A stretch of DNA of 64,000 bases, taken from assembly GCA_010645155.1 (NCBI GenBank), contig CM021314.1, forward strand, positions 1,760,940 through 1,824,939. The letters run 5' to 3'. Each line of letters begins with the position of its first letter. The first letter of the stretch is position 1. The translations under genes and the position numbers were made by a program. A model generated the notes under the pieces. The model saw nothing but the letters and a program-made list of their open reading frames with translations, was not told the origin of the DNA and did no database searches. This document shows, one piece after another, positions 10,193 to 24,910 of this stretch. The DNA comes from Tigriopus japonicus. Its lineage: Eukaryota; Arthropoda; Copepoda; Harpacticoida; Harpacticidae.

Positions 10193-13100
10193 ACGCGTTT
10201 TGTCATATTCAATAACCCTCGTAGCTCATTTTTCCGAACCCATTTTTCCCTAGCTTTCAAACGCCGTGAATTTTCAATCGACGGCGAGAAAAATTGTCGG
10301 CGACTCCGTAGAACCTGACCGGCTTGAGTCGTTTCATTCCTAGACTCTACGTGATTAGGCCCCGTGATTTCTGGGCTTCTTTTTTTTCTTGATTAAGTTA
10401 GTGGCTAACAAAGTTAGTTTAAAGTGACTCCCCACACGCAAAAGCATGTCATGGAGGGGGCTTGTAAATTGTGGTTTTAAGCCTTGAACGGCATTCCAAG
10501 GTGTCAGAAATACCTCTGGATCACGACAAGCCATTCAAAAGCATATATACTATTCGGTTTGTGTATCTGCCTCTGATTTATCGCCCAACTTATCGGAGCA
10601 TTGAACACTGAACGCATCAGCCGTTCACCGAAAAAAGCTCAAAAACATACCGTCCCATCTAGGCAGGAGCACGGGATAAATGACGTGGAACCTTAAGTCG
10701 TTCAGCGAGAAATTCCCCCACTTCAACCCATCTCCACACTGTCGGAGGACCCTTGGAGAAAAATTGAATTTTAATGACCGTAAAAATGCGATTCTAGATC
10801 TCACCTCCCAAGACATTAGACTTCATGTATCCTCATGTAGTACAACTTCATGGCCACATAGAACGGAAATTATTGGGAATTCGATCACTACTAAACTAAC
10901 CTGGAATGAGATCTGTCTTGGCGTTTGAGGTCTGGAAACCTGGAAACAAGGTGAAGATTTAGACCAGCAGGGTGACGCTCATTTCTTCATGTGACGTCCT
11001 TTGGATGTGGTCACGGGGATTATTGAGTTACATTTATCATGTGTGTTGTGTATGACTTTGTGTGTTATGAGGGACTTCTCTCTGACTTTTGCGCGAATGG
11101 GATGGCTTTTGGATATTCTGGCATTCGTTTGAGAGCTGCATCATTAGATGAACCTGCCTCAATTAATGATGCAATGGGGCTATTAGGCGTTCTCTTCTAA
11201 GATCAGAAAACATGAACACTGAGAAAAAGGATTTACTGGAGTAAAGAAACCAAACCCAATATAAACAGAAGGTGGAACAAAGAAACTATCTCATAATCTT
11301 GCTGCTTCCTTTTTAAAGAAATGATAAGGTTTTCTGAAGTGACACAAATTGTTCCGGTTAAACACTTGAATTTTAAGGTCCTTTTCCTGTTTACGCTACA
11401 GATTTTGGAGGGTTTCAATCCCTTCTTCAAATAGACTGCCAACCGTTTTTAAAATGGCGTGTCAAAGTCTTACGCCTAAGGTAAAAAACAACTTTAATAC
11501 CATTAAAAAACATCCCAATGACTGCCTTACATTCATCACACCTTCTTGTCAGAAAAATATATCTCCGCGCTACAACTTGAATTCCAGACTTTCCTGTTCA
11601 TGAACCACTAGGCTAATTAACACATATTTATTCTAAGCAGTGATTTTCACTATCACCGTTGTCTCCCTGTCTCTGGAGCAATCTGATACATTTAGGTAGT
11701 ATGGCAGATGCATTGTGAGGTTGTTTGCGCCCTTTAATCGAGCCCACTTGGTCATCATTGGACACGAAAGATCAGAGTTGAGAAATGAATCAAGGAGGCC
11801 CCTGATGAACAAACGGTAATGAATCACTCGCCCTCTTATCGAGTCCATGTTGGCTGGATTGCCACAACCTACTCTTATAATGATGCCAAATGGACGTTTG
11901 GACCAAAATCGACCTTTTAAAAGAAGCGAAAGTCACATGGACAGGGAAGACTATTGCCTTCCTGTTGGAGCAACCAAATGAAGAATGCAAATGAATAGAA
12001 AATGTTCTCATAATTTAATCAACGCTCTGGTCTTGTTTCACTTTAAATGCCAACTTTGAGATATTTTCCCAAATTATTGGCCGAGGGAAGGGGGAATAAG
12101 AGGGGGAGAAATGAAGAAAGAAAAGCCAAAGACACAGGGTTCAAATTCATGAGAGCTGAAAGAGATTGATACCGAATCCACTTGAAGGAAAACGGCGGGT
12201 AAACTCAAAAGAAATTGCTGGAATACTTGCCGGAAATTCAAGAAACTAACCCCGAGAGCAGATTTTAAGCAATTCAACAACTCACATGCCAGTCTGGGAT
12301 TGTACTTTTTCGTCAATGAAATTTGCGTCAGAGGGCCACTTCTAGTCGCCGTCAGGTTCAACTAGGGTAGAATGACCGATGTGGAAGAAGGAGCCTTTCA
12401 TCGTTTTTTGCCACTACCACAATTTTTGATGGAATAAATCGTTCCCGCCACTTAGACTGACATGAGGAGTCTGCAATTATGTCATATCCAAGACCTAAAT
12501 TCCCGGCTGTCTCCACGAAACCGAGAGAGAGAGAGAACCTGGTCGTTGGTCGAGGAATGGCAAGCAAAAAAGGTGCCTTCTTCGTCCTCTTCACTTTTCA
12601 AGTCAGTGTAACCGAATCGAAAATTTTTGCCGGACATATCTGAGCTCAAGTAATCTCAAATTCGGCCTTGAATGTGAGACTCTTTTGGTTACATTCTAGA
12701 AATGGGTTTATTTTGCTATTGGTAGTTTTTGTAAAGGTACCATTTTCGCCACCCTGATTAATTCAGCTTATGAAGCAAAATGGCCGCTTGAATCTCGTTC
12801 CTCATTATCAAAGTTGCCTTCATTCTCCTTGGAAGGCGTTTTGGTGGATATTGATCCAAGCGTTGGTTCACTCTTCCACGGTTGTTCACAAGGGGCTGTG
12901 ATTTCCTAGAAATTAATTAAGGTTTTTATGGGCCATGCATGCAAAACAAGGGTGCCAGACTGTATTTATTGTCAAATTACTGCCAGATTTGTAACTTCTT
13001 CCGCGGCAACTTTGTCATTGTTTCCAACTCATTTTGAGATCTTAATTACAGCGTGAAAAATCTTGCTGTTTTGTAACAAACTTTTCCACAGACTTGGTCT

Positions 13101-16100
13101 CAAAAAATTCCCCCCAACCAACCCTGGAAACAACAAAAACCCAATTGTAACCCAAATTCCAAAGGTGGATCCCAAATTGGTCGGTAGTATATAAATTCAA
13201 GGCCACGAATAAACTTTAAAGTGGACGCCAAAGGTACCTGGTCTGAATTGTGGTTTCGTACGTAGTTGGTTGTTAGACCCCCTCTCAGGATTTGGCTTTG
13301 AGAGATTTTGGGTGGAATGGCAGAGATAATTGCTAAATTGCCTGTCTTTCTTGAACGACTTCTCTCCGTTCGTTTGGCTTCTTGGCCAACTAGTAGTCCA
13401 ACATCTAGACGTTGTTTGTTCATGTGAACAACCACTACCACCATTTATAACAAGAGCGTTGAATGGAAATAGAACAAAGTGTGAAAACCAACCTTTTAAC
13501 AACACATTCCATAGTGCTTGAGAGAAGTGAACACCAAGCAATTTTACTCCATTCACGGCCAAAAAAAAACCAGCTGCATTTAAAACGACAGCAAACCTTC
13601 AAACGGATATACAGGGTTGTCAAGAGCTTATAGTGTCCCCAAAAATGAAAAATAGTGACATTTTTCCAACACTTGGTTATTGCATCAACTTTCAAGTTGG
13701 GTCATTTTCAGAATTGATTTCATCAGTGTGGATCAGATTTGATCCGGATGTAACAATAGCCTCACTAAAAAAATGATATCATTACCTAATATATGACTCT
13801 CATACTTGACATCCCTGTACAACAAAATCAAGTTTGGACGTTGGTTGGGCTGCAATTACGGTTTGAAACAAGGGCAATTGGACTCAATATCATCGTACGT
13901 TACACAACAAGAAAACTTGTCTCGATTTTAGGTTGGACTTCCATTTACATGACCGTCAAAGTAAACTAGGTTTCTGTTGGTGTGTTGAAAAGGTCGTGTT
14001 GAAGGGGTTTTTCAATTCCTCCACAACGATGATGGTGGTCGTCAGTGACACGTCACTTGCACCATGTGAGCGAGATATTATGCTCAAGTTGGATCAGGAG
14101 GCTGAGAGGCGAATTTGCATATAAATTATGTATCAAATCCTTCTTTTGTTGAAACACCACATTTTGAGCCCTGAACCTATCCATCCCCCGTTGCTATTTT
14201 CGAACCCATTCTTCACCAGCCAACAAACTTAGTCAGGCTTAAAAGCACTCTTCAAAACCTGAACATTGGCTTCTGGCTTTGGACAAAGGCAATTTTCCGA
14301 TCTAAAATCGGACAAAAATGAGTGTTTTTTTTCAGTGATCCTAGACGAGCTATTACCTCCCAAGGTGATTGTCGTGCCAAAAAATGAGGAAAGAGGAAAA
14401 AAACGTGGAACAGATTGGACTGATTTTGTCTCTCTCTGAAAACTTTTCACCTTATGGGACAGATCGTCTTCTCAATTGAAAAGAAGCATTTCATGATGAT
14501 CCTCACAAACACTGGTCTATTCTATGCGATAGTCGGTATTGTTCAACATTGGCAGCAGATATCTCTCGAATTGAATGGAAATCAGTTCGAATCGTCAGAT
14601 GGGGAGTGATATCGCCAACTGGCAACTTGGCCTTCTTCAAATCAAGTGAAATAGAAGAGTGTGCCAATCAAATCTCAAACACCAGCATTCAAGATAAACG
14701 AACTTCATTTGGATCGATCCTCGAAAGTTTCAATTTCAATCTAGGGGTAAAATTTGTACTAAATTACTCTTCGCCTTCCATTGATGCTATCGTTTTTTGT
14801 GGACTAAGGTAGTTTTATTATGTAAAATTTAGGAGGAAAAAAACAAGCGCGCAACACTAAATTTTCACTTTCTTTGTGAATTTTCAAATCAATTTTGGTG
14901 CCACAGATTGTGTAATAGGGAGGTGTACTGTTCCCTGAATAGGCAATACGATGCCATTTGCTTATAGTGTTTCCAGTTTTGAGGTGATTACTATCCTTCG
15001 GCCCAATTTAAGATAATGTCATGTTCTGCCTTTTTTGCATCTCAATTACTCAACCATGCTTACTTCAACTGAGTCTTTGGGGAACATAAGAAGCAGAGGC
15101 CAAAAAAATAGAATAATTTCTGCTCATAGGGAGCAATTTTGCGTTCAAAGTTTTGGAGAGACTGGAAGAGCTTTGATCATGGTAGTTTTTGTAACGATTG
15201 TGGCGCAGCCTGATTGGCCTACAAAGCTCAAAAATTGTAAAAATTGTGTTTTAAATTCTTTCAGCCGCTTGTTTAAGCAGGATCAAAAACTATTTTAATC
15301 AAAGTTAACTTTTCATCTTGTGATCCTAGATATATAGAAGTTTAATTGGTATTATATTATCTTGTAGTGGACAAAAGAATTGCAGTTAGTTTCATAGTAC
15401 TTGAGATACAATTTCGAAATAGACTCCTGATTCATACAAAGAAACGATCATTCGTCTGGCCGACAAAGGCACTTCAAGTAATATTTTTTTTCTTGTTCGT
15501 CGTCGTCTTGTTTCCGATGCCTTGAATTGAATCAATCGAAGCATGAAGCGATCCTTCAATGAAACTGTCCCACGGAACAATCCATCGACATTTCCTCCAT
15601 CAATCCCAGGTTTTTATCTCGGACTCTTTTCACTCCATGAGTTGAGAACCATCGATGTCGTGGAAGTTTCAAGAGACAGACACCAAGAAAAAGAACACAC
15701 ATTATTGATACTTGGTATGCTTCATATGGCCCTTTGTTCCTGACCTGAATCCCAGAGAGCCGTCAATGAACTCCAAAAGAAAATCCTTTTATTATCCAAA
15801 AAGACCGAGCAAAAAAAAAAACCCTGTTTAGATATATCATTGATTCAAACTCACAGATTTATTAAAAGCCGTGTTCCATATTGCGGATATTAGATCCCAC
15901 TTTCTTTTGTGTATCGAGAACATGTGTTATACGCATGCATGTACGTATGTACATGCGAGATGGTGTCAGAGATGAATATTGCTTTGTTAGCACTGGCATA
16001 TCAGGTTCATGCCCACAAACTCATCTACTTTCACTGATATTGGCCCAATATAAGATGCGTTCCTGATGCTCAAATATGTCTTCTGAGAGGATTGAAAAGA

Positions 16101-19100
16101 ACGTGTCTTTATTTAGTTATGAATCAATGATCGTGGCTATCACCTTATGTCGAGTATTGGAGATGCTGAGATTTCGTGTCTGATGGGAGTGGTCATTCTC
16201 ATCTTCTGAATTAAGAACCAGCCCGAAAAAAAACAATGGATGTGTGTACTCCATTGATCCCAGAAAAGGCTCCAAACACGATCTTGGATCCACATTCATA
16301 TTTTGGAAGTGATGAAAGTGGCAAGGCAAGATTGCATACATTTTGCAAATCTGGCTTTGTCATTAAGAGACTGGAGCGGAAATGAACTGAGCTTCCAAAT
16401 GGAACGTGTTTGCTTGGTTGATATTCGAGAACATCGTCTTTTTCTGGCACCTCCTTGAGGAAAGATGGATCGAGTTGCCGAGTTCATTTGAATGGTCGTA
16501 AAGTGATCAGACACGATTTCATCTCTCAGTTTAACATTCCACCAAATATTTGACTCTCGCTCGGGCCGTGTTTTCTGAGCAAGTGTCAAAGAAAAATATT
16601 TGTTCAAGTGACCATTGACAACAGAACGTTGTCGTTTCTGCCTTGAACTGCACACCACACCATAAACCCGAGACAAGAAAAATAGGGAGATTTTATTCCC
16701 GGCCAACGGTGTCTTGTAGAACTAAAATAGAGGCGTAAATGCATCTTTTTCGTGATTTTAATAATTTTGGCAAATATTATCCAAAAACAAATGTTGCCCA
16801 AAACCTTGGGTGCATGGCCCACATGCAAAACATCAAGCTAAAAATCAGCTAGTTTACCGTCATTTTTATTTTTATATTTTTTCCATAGTGACGGAGGATG
16901 ACAAAAATGCACTTTAGAGAACAAAAATAGTTGTTCAAAATTTAGCTTTCTTACGACCTAGACCAAAATGATATAAATCTTAATTTTATGCAATACATTT
17001 ATGACTTGTGTACGTTTTGGGAAACTCATTCTTGGACCGGTTGTAAAAAAATTCCCCAAAAATTGCAATCATGTTATTGTTCTGAAACATTTGTTTTTGA
17101 TAGTATGTTAAAACAATAAAACAATAACTCTTCATTTAAATATGTTCCCTTTCCTCCAATTCTCACATGTTCCTACTTTGAATTACATATTGTAGTGCAT
17201 TTTTAGGTATATGAGACGCTTTATTATCCAAGTGAGTAAGCCTGTGTTTCAAGTGCAATGTGTCAATTCTAATTTTCGTTGGCCGGGGATTCTTTTTTAA
17301 TAAGCCCGGTGTTGAAGTTGTCTTAGAGAATTCTTCAGAATGAGCGAGCGATCAAATATCGTCAAAACATTGGATTTGAATGGAATTTTCAAGGCTTTGG
17401 GAACGCCAGTGCCCAAATCATGCTACCTTGACAGTTCCTGAAACAGTTCTCATTTCGGTGAAGACAAAAAAAAACCACACATTTCTCCGTCTTTCCCAAT
17501 TTTGTTTGAAGTGGAACAGATTTTATGTCCACGTTTATTGGGCCGTAAAGTTTTGATGTCACCTACGCTCTTAATTAACAGAAAACGGGCAAATGAAGGG
17601 GAGTAAAAGAAGCCAGGAGGAGAAGAAACTCGCGTCGAAGCTGGCAATATCTAAAAATTAATTGGCAATCCAAGAAAGTTTTTCTATCCAGGGCTATCAA
17701 GAGAGTTCTGAAGACTCAATTTGGTCTTGACATTCCATGGGATGATTCTATGTCAAAAGCAGGCATTGTAGTTCAACCAACCTCTCAATAAGAAAGAGAG
17801 AGAGAGAAAGAAAGAGATCCAATCCAAAGTTTGGCCCTCAGCAGATAATACTCATGGCTGTCAAGCCAAGCAGAGCTGAACCAACTCAGCTGGCAAATTG
17901 AGTGAATGAGTGTGAACATTCCAGAAACGCGAGAGTCATCATCACACCTATTCACACCTTCCAAGCTTCCACACTCAAAACGCGCAATGCCTCTTCTCGT
18001 GCGATTATTAAGACATCGGAGAACCTCTCATCAACTCGAGATGGTATGATAGTGCTCGTCTTTGATCTCAGATCCCAAATTTGCCACAGTTCTTTGTTTA
18101 CAATGGTTGCGATATGGCATTTGAAGTCGTCGTCCAAAAGAATTGGTTTGGGTTTACTTCGAAAAAAGGGGATCAGAACTCTTGGAATTCGAGGCTCGAG
18201 CATTGCACCCTCCAGGACGCCTTCTTTTTCTCTTGGTCGTCGTCATGATTATCATCCCTCCACTTGTAACACCATGATGATGTATGCACCTTTTGAAGTC
18301 AGATCGTCTTCCAGTTTCTTTTTTTCTTCCCACCACGGCCATTAACATTGAAAGGCATGCTACTGAGTTCCATATTACTCGCTCCATTGTGGACGACCCG
18401 GCAGGAGCCAAATATGAGTTATACGTACATATATGTCTGTCTTTCTCTCTCTCTCTCTCTGTCGTTCTTGCTCTTCTTGACGAATATTGTCTTTCCACGA
18501 GAATTGTAAGGTTCTTTCTCTTCAGATTCGATGGATGAGATGGTGATATTGGAAGGCTATTGAGCATCATCCATGGAATCGCTTGGGTCTTTCAGGCTTG
18601 TCAATATGGTTTTTCGATCCCTAATGAGGCAATCTGTCAGTAAGGGGGCGGATCTGGGATCCCCACACCACCATCCATCGATATTCTCAGAACGGTTTAT
18701 TAGACGGCCCTGGATCTCTGGTTTGGCTCGGGGATGTCACATTCGTAATGAAGCTCCCCCATCTTAAATATTGACAAAGAGCTAGAAATATACATGTTGC
18801 CATATTCCCTTATAAGATGCTCTGACCCATTTTCCCCCAACTCGGTCTAATCCTGGTCGAATGCAGATATTTGCGGCGATATTGAAGGTTAGGGAGGTCA
18901 ACGTGGTCTAATTTGGGTGGGTACCCAAATCTGGCAATCGTCCGTGATCCAAATTAACAAAGGTCTTTGATATCAGGTCAATTAAGCACAAGGAAGATTG
19001 GTTTGCATCCCAAGTGCAAGCCCCAGCGAGATGCTCGCAAGTACAAGTGATTCAGCAATGGTCCCTAGGGTGCTCTCGTTCCCGAATAAAACAGGGGTGA

Positions 19101-22100
19101 GTTCCGCTTTCTCTTGTTACCCTTGTCAAAAGCGCCATCTCAAGGCGAACTCTTGAAACAAAAGAACGTCCGCGTAGAACCCCCGCTCACTCGCATGCGC
19201 CATTATTGCATTTCGTTATCCAATTTTTGTTCAATGGTGTGTTCCAAAGCCTGCTTTGGAGCCAAAGGAACACAAGAGCAGCAGGTCAATTTGCTCTTTG
19301 GCTTACCTTTCGTGACTTGTACTCAAAGTTCAGTTGGTAATAGGACATGCCATCATCATTCTCCTGCCACTATCATGGATGCATTGTCGTCATCGGTGAA
19401 TTTATACGTATATATCTGGTACCAGTAAGCAAAGGACACGTGCCAAAGGAACATGAAAAGCCTCAAGAGAACACGATACATACTGTGTGTAGTATCTGAA
19501 GTAGAAAGTTCAACCTTTTGAAGCCTCCTCAAGTTTGGTCGATAGTCGACTTGTCAACGACCATTAAGCTCTTCACTCAGAAGCAATAGTAGGCAACAAA
19601 CTCATGTTGTTTTGACCACTTGAACCGTTTGGAATGTCAAACTTCATTTGTCCAAAGAGAGACATGAGAGGGTCTGTTGTAAGGTTGATGGTGTCTACTG
19701 TCCAGACAAATTGGCTTTCATTTCCAGTTTGATCAGGGAAAAATGTGTCCCATCATTCAGGGTTCATTATATCAAGGTATGTGGTCAAGAGGCTCCAACC
19801 GAGCGAGCCATGCCCAAAATGCCCAATGCAATCGATGAAACTATCCAATGGAAGAGGACCTCCAACCGAGACAGAGACAAGCTTTACACGACACCTTCAA
19901 TGAATTCAATCTGGCCATCTTCGAAGCTTGATTGTATTGTTCCTCACGTTGAAACGGGGACCAAGGTGAGTTCAAGCCCAAGAATGAACCTTTCGTCAAG
20001 ATGCGGAGAAGAGTAATTCAGAAGCGAGAAAATGATCGAGGACTTTGGTCGAATTAGGCAGGAATAATTATAACTTCAGAGCTGCTAAATAGGGTCAGGA
20101 GTGCTGCAAGGTCTAATGAGAGCCCGTCCGCTCTTAGTATTCTTTCGGAGGGGAATGAAAGGAGACAAGGAGAGAAATATCAACCCCCTCACATCTTCAT
20201 CCCCGGGGCCATTCTGACTACTCTTGACCGTAAAAAATAGAAGAATTAAGGGGAGCGCTTTTTGCGGATCAAAACATGTGTCTGTAATTGTGAATAACTT
20301 CACTTGTTCCAAAATAATACATGCGGCAGCTCGTATATTTTGTTTGCGCCCGGGTACGTTACAAATTGCTTCCAAAATTGACTTTAATCAAATTTTATAC
20401 ATGTTGGGTCATCATTAGGGTTGCACAAATAATGCAAATAGAAACGCTAAAAAATGCAAAGAAAAAGCAAAAAGAGCGCATAGTTTAGCAACATTTGGAC
20501 TAAATTTGATGGCCATGAAGCCCATTAAAAAGTCATGGCTCGTCGTTTTTCTTTAAAAATTATCAAATGAAGAAATGGTTGTTGTTGTTGTTGTTGTTAT
20601 TATTGTTATAGAACCTTCCGCTTTGGGTCTGAAAGATCTTCTCTTGGAACAAATTTGTTCTCACACTTTTATTCTTTTACTGAAAAGCTATTGACAAGGC
20701 TGCATTTTCTCATTTGATCAAAGAATCTTAGATTTTCGGTAATGGTGACGATGTGGGGTCCGGACAAAAGAACAACAAAGAAGTGTCGCCACTTATTTCA
20801 AAATCAGTAGTTTCAAGTTAAATAATGGCAAATGCCAATTAACAGAAAACACCTTTCATTTTAAATATGCTCCACTTTCAAAACAGAAAAAAAAACGTCT
20901 TACGATATTGCCTATAGGAAACCTTTCAACTTTTTTCGTTCAAACAAGCAGTTTTGATCTGAAATTCATTCTTGCAAGTAAAGAATTCTATGAAGAACAT
21001 CTGAATTGCTTTAAATCATTACAACTTAAGTTTTCAAATTTGTTTGCTGAAATGCAAATTGTATCAATTTGATTCCATCTAGCCGAATCTGACTCTCTTT
21101 TCGATATTTTTTGGCATGATTTGTTCGTAAAGTTCTTGTGTCACTGGTTCTCTCTTTCGACAGGACCTCTCATCGTCACCATTACCAGATTTTCTTCCTA
21201 TTCCCTCTCTATTTACTTCGGAGATGAAAAAAAATATGAAGCAAGTTGCCAATCTTATTTGTCAAAACTACTTTTGCGAGAAAACATTTTCTGTCAATTA
21301 ACAAGATCATTCAATTGAGCCAAAGCGCACTTCACTAGTTCGAAGCATTTCTTTGGGTTCGATTTCGAGATGGAGCCTGGAAGTCTAATGCCTCATGTGA
21401 CAATGCTGACAATTCAAAGGATGATGGTTGGCTCAAGAGATGAAGCAGCAGGCGGACACGTCGGTGGTTGTGGTGATGATTTGAGCCGAGCCAAGGCAAT
21501 TAAAGCCTATAACCTGATCATTAGCAATTGTAGGAATAGAGAAAGGAAACAATTGCTGGGAATTGGACCCTCATTTCAAGTCTCTCCCAGCTTCCAATTG
21601 AACCCAAATTGCGGAGGAAACCATCATGTACTTGGACTATTCAATCAGACTAACATTTGTCGCTGTTTCATCGCTTCTCTCGCTTTCAAGCCAAGGAAAA
21701 AAATAACCCCAAACCATTGTTCAGATGGTTGCTTCCAATCTTCCCGAAGGGCTGGCTCTTCACAGAAGAGCAACTCCAAAGCAGCATAAAGAGGAAAAGG
21801 AATCGTGATCAAATTAAACGCGACATAATTGAAAGCGATTCAAGTCAAGTTTTGAAGGGCTTCTTCGTCTCTCTCCTTCCACAAGAACGGAGAGATCATC
21901 CCAAATTGAAACTAATCAAGCAAGCCAGAGCTTGGGAACCAAAAGAACACGAAGTTTTTGTGAGATGGAAATACAACTCTCAATTCTTGTTAGAAAGAAT
22001 TATTTTCCCAATTAGGCACACAAATCATATTCCAATAGTCCAGATAAGATCTGCCAATACTCGAAGGGATCTCTTTTGTCGGTATATGAATGTTATAGTC

Positions 22101-23065
22101 AAATCAGGGTCACGTTGATAGGCGTCTCGTGTACCTCCATTATATTTGATTTGTTACCAAACTATCCCATCTACGGGTTTTCAGAAGCCCTGGGTTTGAT
22201 TTGCAGCGGAGCCATTTCAATAAAGAGGACAAACAGTAGCTGTCAAAAATAGGGTTTGATGGTTTGCTGGATAGCCAAAGGCATTCTCCAATGCCAGTTT
22301 ACACCCATAACTTGTGGTCCGACGAGGCCAAACGTGAGTAAATAGAAGCCTTCCAGCGATTTTCATTATGGGCCACAGGTGCCTTTTTTCTAGGATCTTG
22401 TTTATGGCTTTTAAATTGGCAGCCGAATGTTGAGGTTCGATACATTTTTTTTTTTTGCTCTTGACAAAGACACCCGCCATCGAGTTGTTGAAAGGATCAA
22501 ACCACCGGAAGCCATTGACGACAATCGGAAAGCCAAAAGAGATCATTTCAAGCTATTCCAACGAGGCCAAAAAGCCATTAGCATGCCTGGACGATGGGAA
22601 TCTGACACGTTTCAACAGGGACAATCTGGCTCGATCTTGTCTTGAAGGAGAAAGAGAGGGTGAGGGAGGATTGAATTTGCTTGAAAGTGTTCCAGAACAT
22701 CTGGATGATTTCACAAGATTAACGGGAGTTAACTTGGAACGAAGTAAATGAAGATCTTGGATTAAACTGAAGATGAGCGAATTCATTTGAGGTTGAGAGA
22801 AGGTATAGATAAATGTACAACATAAATGGGTAAATTTCAAACACAGATCGGTGTTTTTGTTTGAAAAGAATAAATAAAATAATGCGCTTAATTATAATAA
22901 CTATCTTTATTGCGAGGACTTGCCTCATTGGATTGTTACATTGTCATTTTTGATACACATTTTTGACCATATAGACAGGGGCCCATCTCATTCTGGTTTT
23001 GTTGAGGGTGCCATTCGAGGCATCAATCCGCTAGACAAAATCGGAGTTTGGTGTTGGTTGTGTTG
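10193..23065. other. Intergenic region without a supported gene
   Basis: No ORF here has coding-like composition combined with start or splice support. The longest open frames (about 130-150 codons near 17.9, 16.3 and 21.7 kb) overlap other open frames on both strands and carry no recognisable domain. A (GTT)n tract lies at 20578-20606. A run of short GCAAAT/GCGCAT-like repeats at about 20421-20490 resembles the ends of the MITE at 24.9 kb. Confidence 0.6.
20578..20606 (+). repeat. (GTT)n microsatellite with ATT interruptions
   Basis: There are seven or so uninterrupted GTT units followed by ATT/GTT variants. It lies in intergenic DNA. Confidence 0.85.
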
Positions 23066-23150
23066 GTGGGGGAGAACTGGGATCGAACCCATGAACCCGT
23101 GAACTACTCGGTCGCGCGTTAATCAACTGCGCTACCACCATCTCCCATTA
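23066..23150 (-). mobile_element. tRNA-derived SINE-like head (or decayed tRNA)
   Basis: On the minus strand the segment carries a good pol III A box (TAGCGCAGTTGATTAAC, within 23118-23135) and B box (GGTTCGATCCC, 23079-23089). The D-stem GCGC/GCGC is intact and the outer GGGAGA/TCTCCC ends can pair. It is not a functional tRNA: there are extra bases between the acceptor and D arms, the anticodon stem pairs for only about three base pairs, and the T stem has a mismatch. A non-tRNA tail appears to continue toward lower coordinates. This is the usual form of a tRNA-derived SINE. A tRNA pseudogene is the alternative. Confidence 0.5.
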
Positions 23151-24910
23151 TGCTTATACGCCAAATTCGAGCGTATTTTTCTATCGCCCTCAAAATCATA
23201 GAGCTCGTATGTTCTTTATAAAACAATTGGACACTCAAACAAAGGACAGTCTCGATGAAATTGTAATATTAGATGGTGACGGACGATATTCTTAACATCC
23301 AACCTTGACTGTTGGTCTTATTGGCTCAAATTTTTAACAAGACTTACCTTCGTTTTATTGCATGACCAAACTCAAATTCCGAAGTATTTTTGACACCAAA
23401 CAATATTTCTTTCTTTTTTTCGTCTCTTTGGCTCTGTCCGTCTCAAGAAATGTTGCAATATGTTCTTTTGTATGCTTCTTCTGTAATATGCTTAATTTTT
23501 GACCGAATCATAAAATGCTTAGTTTTCGTAGACCGGTTTGAAGGATGCTCCAACCAAAAAGAGAAGCACTTGAAACTTTTAATGACGATCGATCGATTAG
23601 AAAGAAGCCTCAAGTGCCGATTTAGCACCAACACCATCAAACTCCAAACGTGGGGAGATTGAGTCCACTTTAACGCCCCAGGGTTGTAAGCAGTTTGCAT
23701 CGGATTTGTGGGGATAGGGTCCGAAGGGTTCCAATCGCCAAATGTTCCTCCACTTGTCTTTCGATCCATCCGTCAACCCTTAAAAATGTTCAATTCTCGC
23801 TTGATAATCGGTTTAAACTTCGCCTTTTCGGCAGATAAGTTTGGTCGTGGCATAAAAGGAAAAGAAGGTTGCGTGAAGGGGGATTTGAGACATTGCGGTT
23901 GAGTTCACCGAGTCTCTGTTCAAATTGGCTTTTACTGCAATTAAAGAGTAAATATAATACGTTAAGAGATGCCAATCATAGTCTTAATGAAATGATCAAT
24001 CTTAGCTTTTTAGAGCGACAGATGATGATTTATGCAATTTTGATCGCTTTTGAAAGAAATTTCTGGCTTACAATTGAAAAGTATTGATTAACTAATGTCA
24101 TAATCAATTTATGGTGAATTTTCAAAACGCAGAACTTTTATTTTCCCCCATACCTTAGGTAGTCTCATGGTTGTCTGTACCTGATGTATTGTCGAAAACT
24201 ATTGAGCCCTTGTTCTAATTTGGGTTAAAAGAAATCCGATTGTGTCCTTCGAGAATTCTGTTTGAAAATGTTCAATGAAATTTGAACGGCAAAAATAGAT
24301 TTGACTAATATTTTACGCAATCGCTGATATAAGTGTGCAGAAATTGTATTTAGATTGAGGAGAATATTCATTAACTTGTCTTGATTGTGTCTGAGGTGAG
24401 ATTACATCAATTTTTGACCCGTGACCTAATTAACCGACTTCGATAATATAAGCAAACATGGTCTTATCACCTCATAACTAGTCTGAAATGTTTAAGAAAT
24501 TTAAAAATGGCTTCTCAAACTTAGTCAAGAAGTGTGTACTGTCTGAAGAGCATACACGAAGCTATTCCAGAATGGAGTCTAAGGTACAACTGTACATATT
24601 TGACAAATGGATGTAACAACCAAATCATTAAATTTCAGTTTTATTTGAATTAATTTTAGTTAAAAGTACATACATTCTTTGCAAAAAAATACTTTACTTC
24701 ATTCGTTATACTCAGGGAATGTGTCGTTCCCCAAAAAAGGAAAGAGTCAGTTCCCGTTCCTTTATCCAAAATGAGGAATTCGTTACTCCTGAATTCCTTT
24801 TCAAAAATAGTAATGGCATTACAAATTCGTTTTTAAAAGTAAGAATCACTTCAAAGGGGATTGCACATTTCAAATACTCGATTTTAAACATGTCAACATA
24901 AACTTAACAA

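Noticed and set aside
17902..18345. 147-codon + strand frame
   Set aside because: It overlaps equally long minus-strand frames, has Ser-rich composition from CT repeats and shows no start or splice support.
23066..23150. Functional tRNA gene
   Set aside because: The pol III boxes are good, but the anticodon and acceptor arms do not form a proper cloverleaf.
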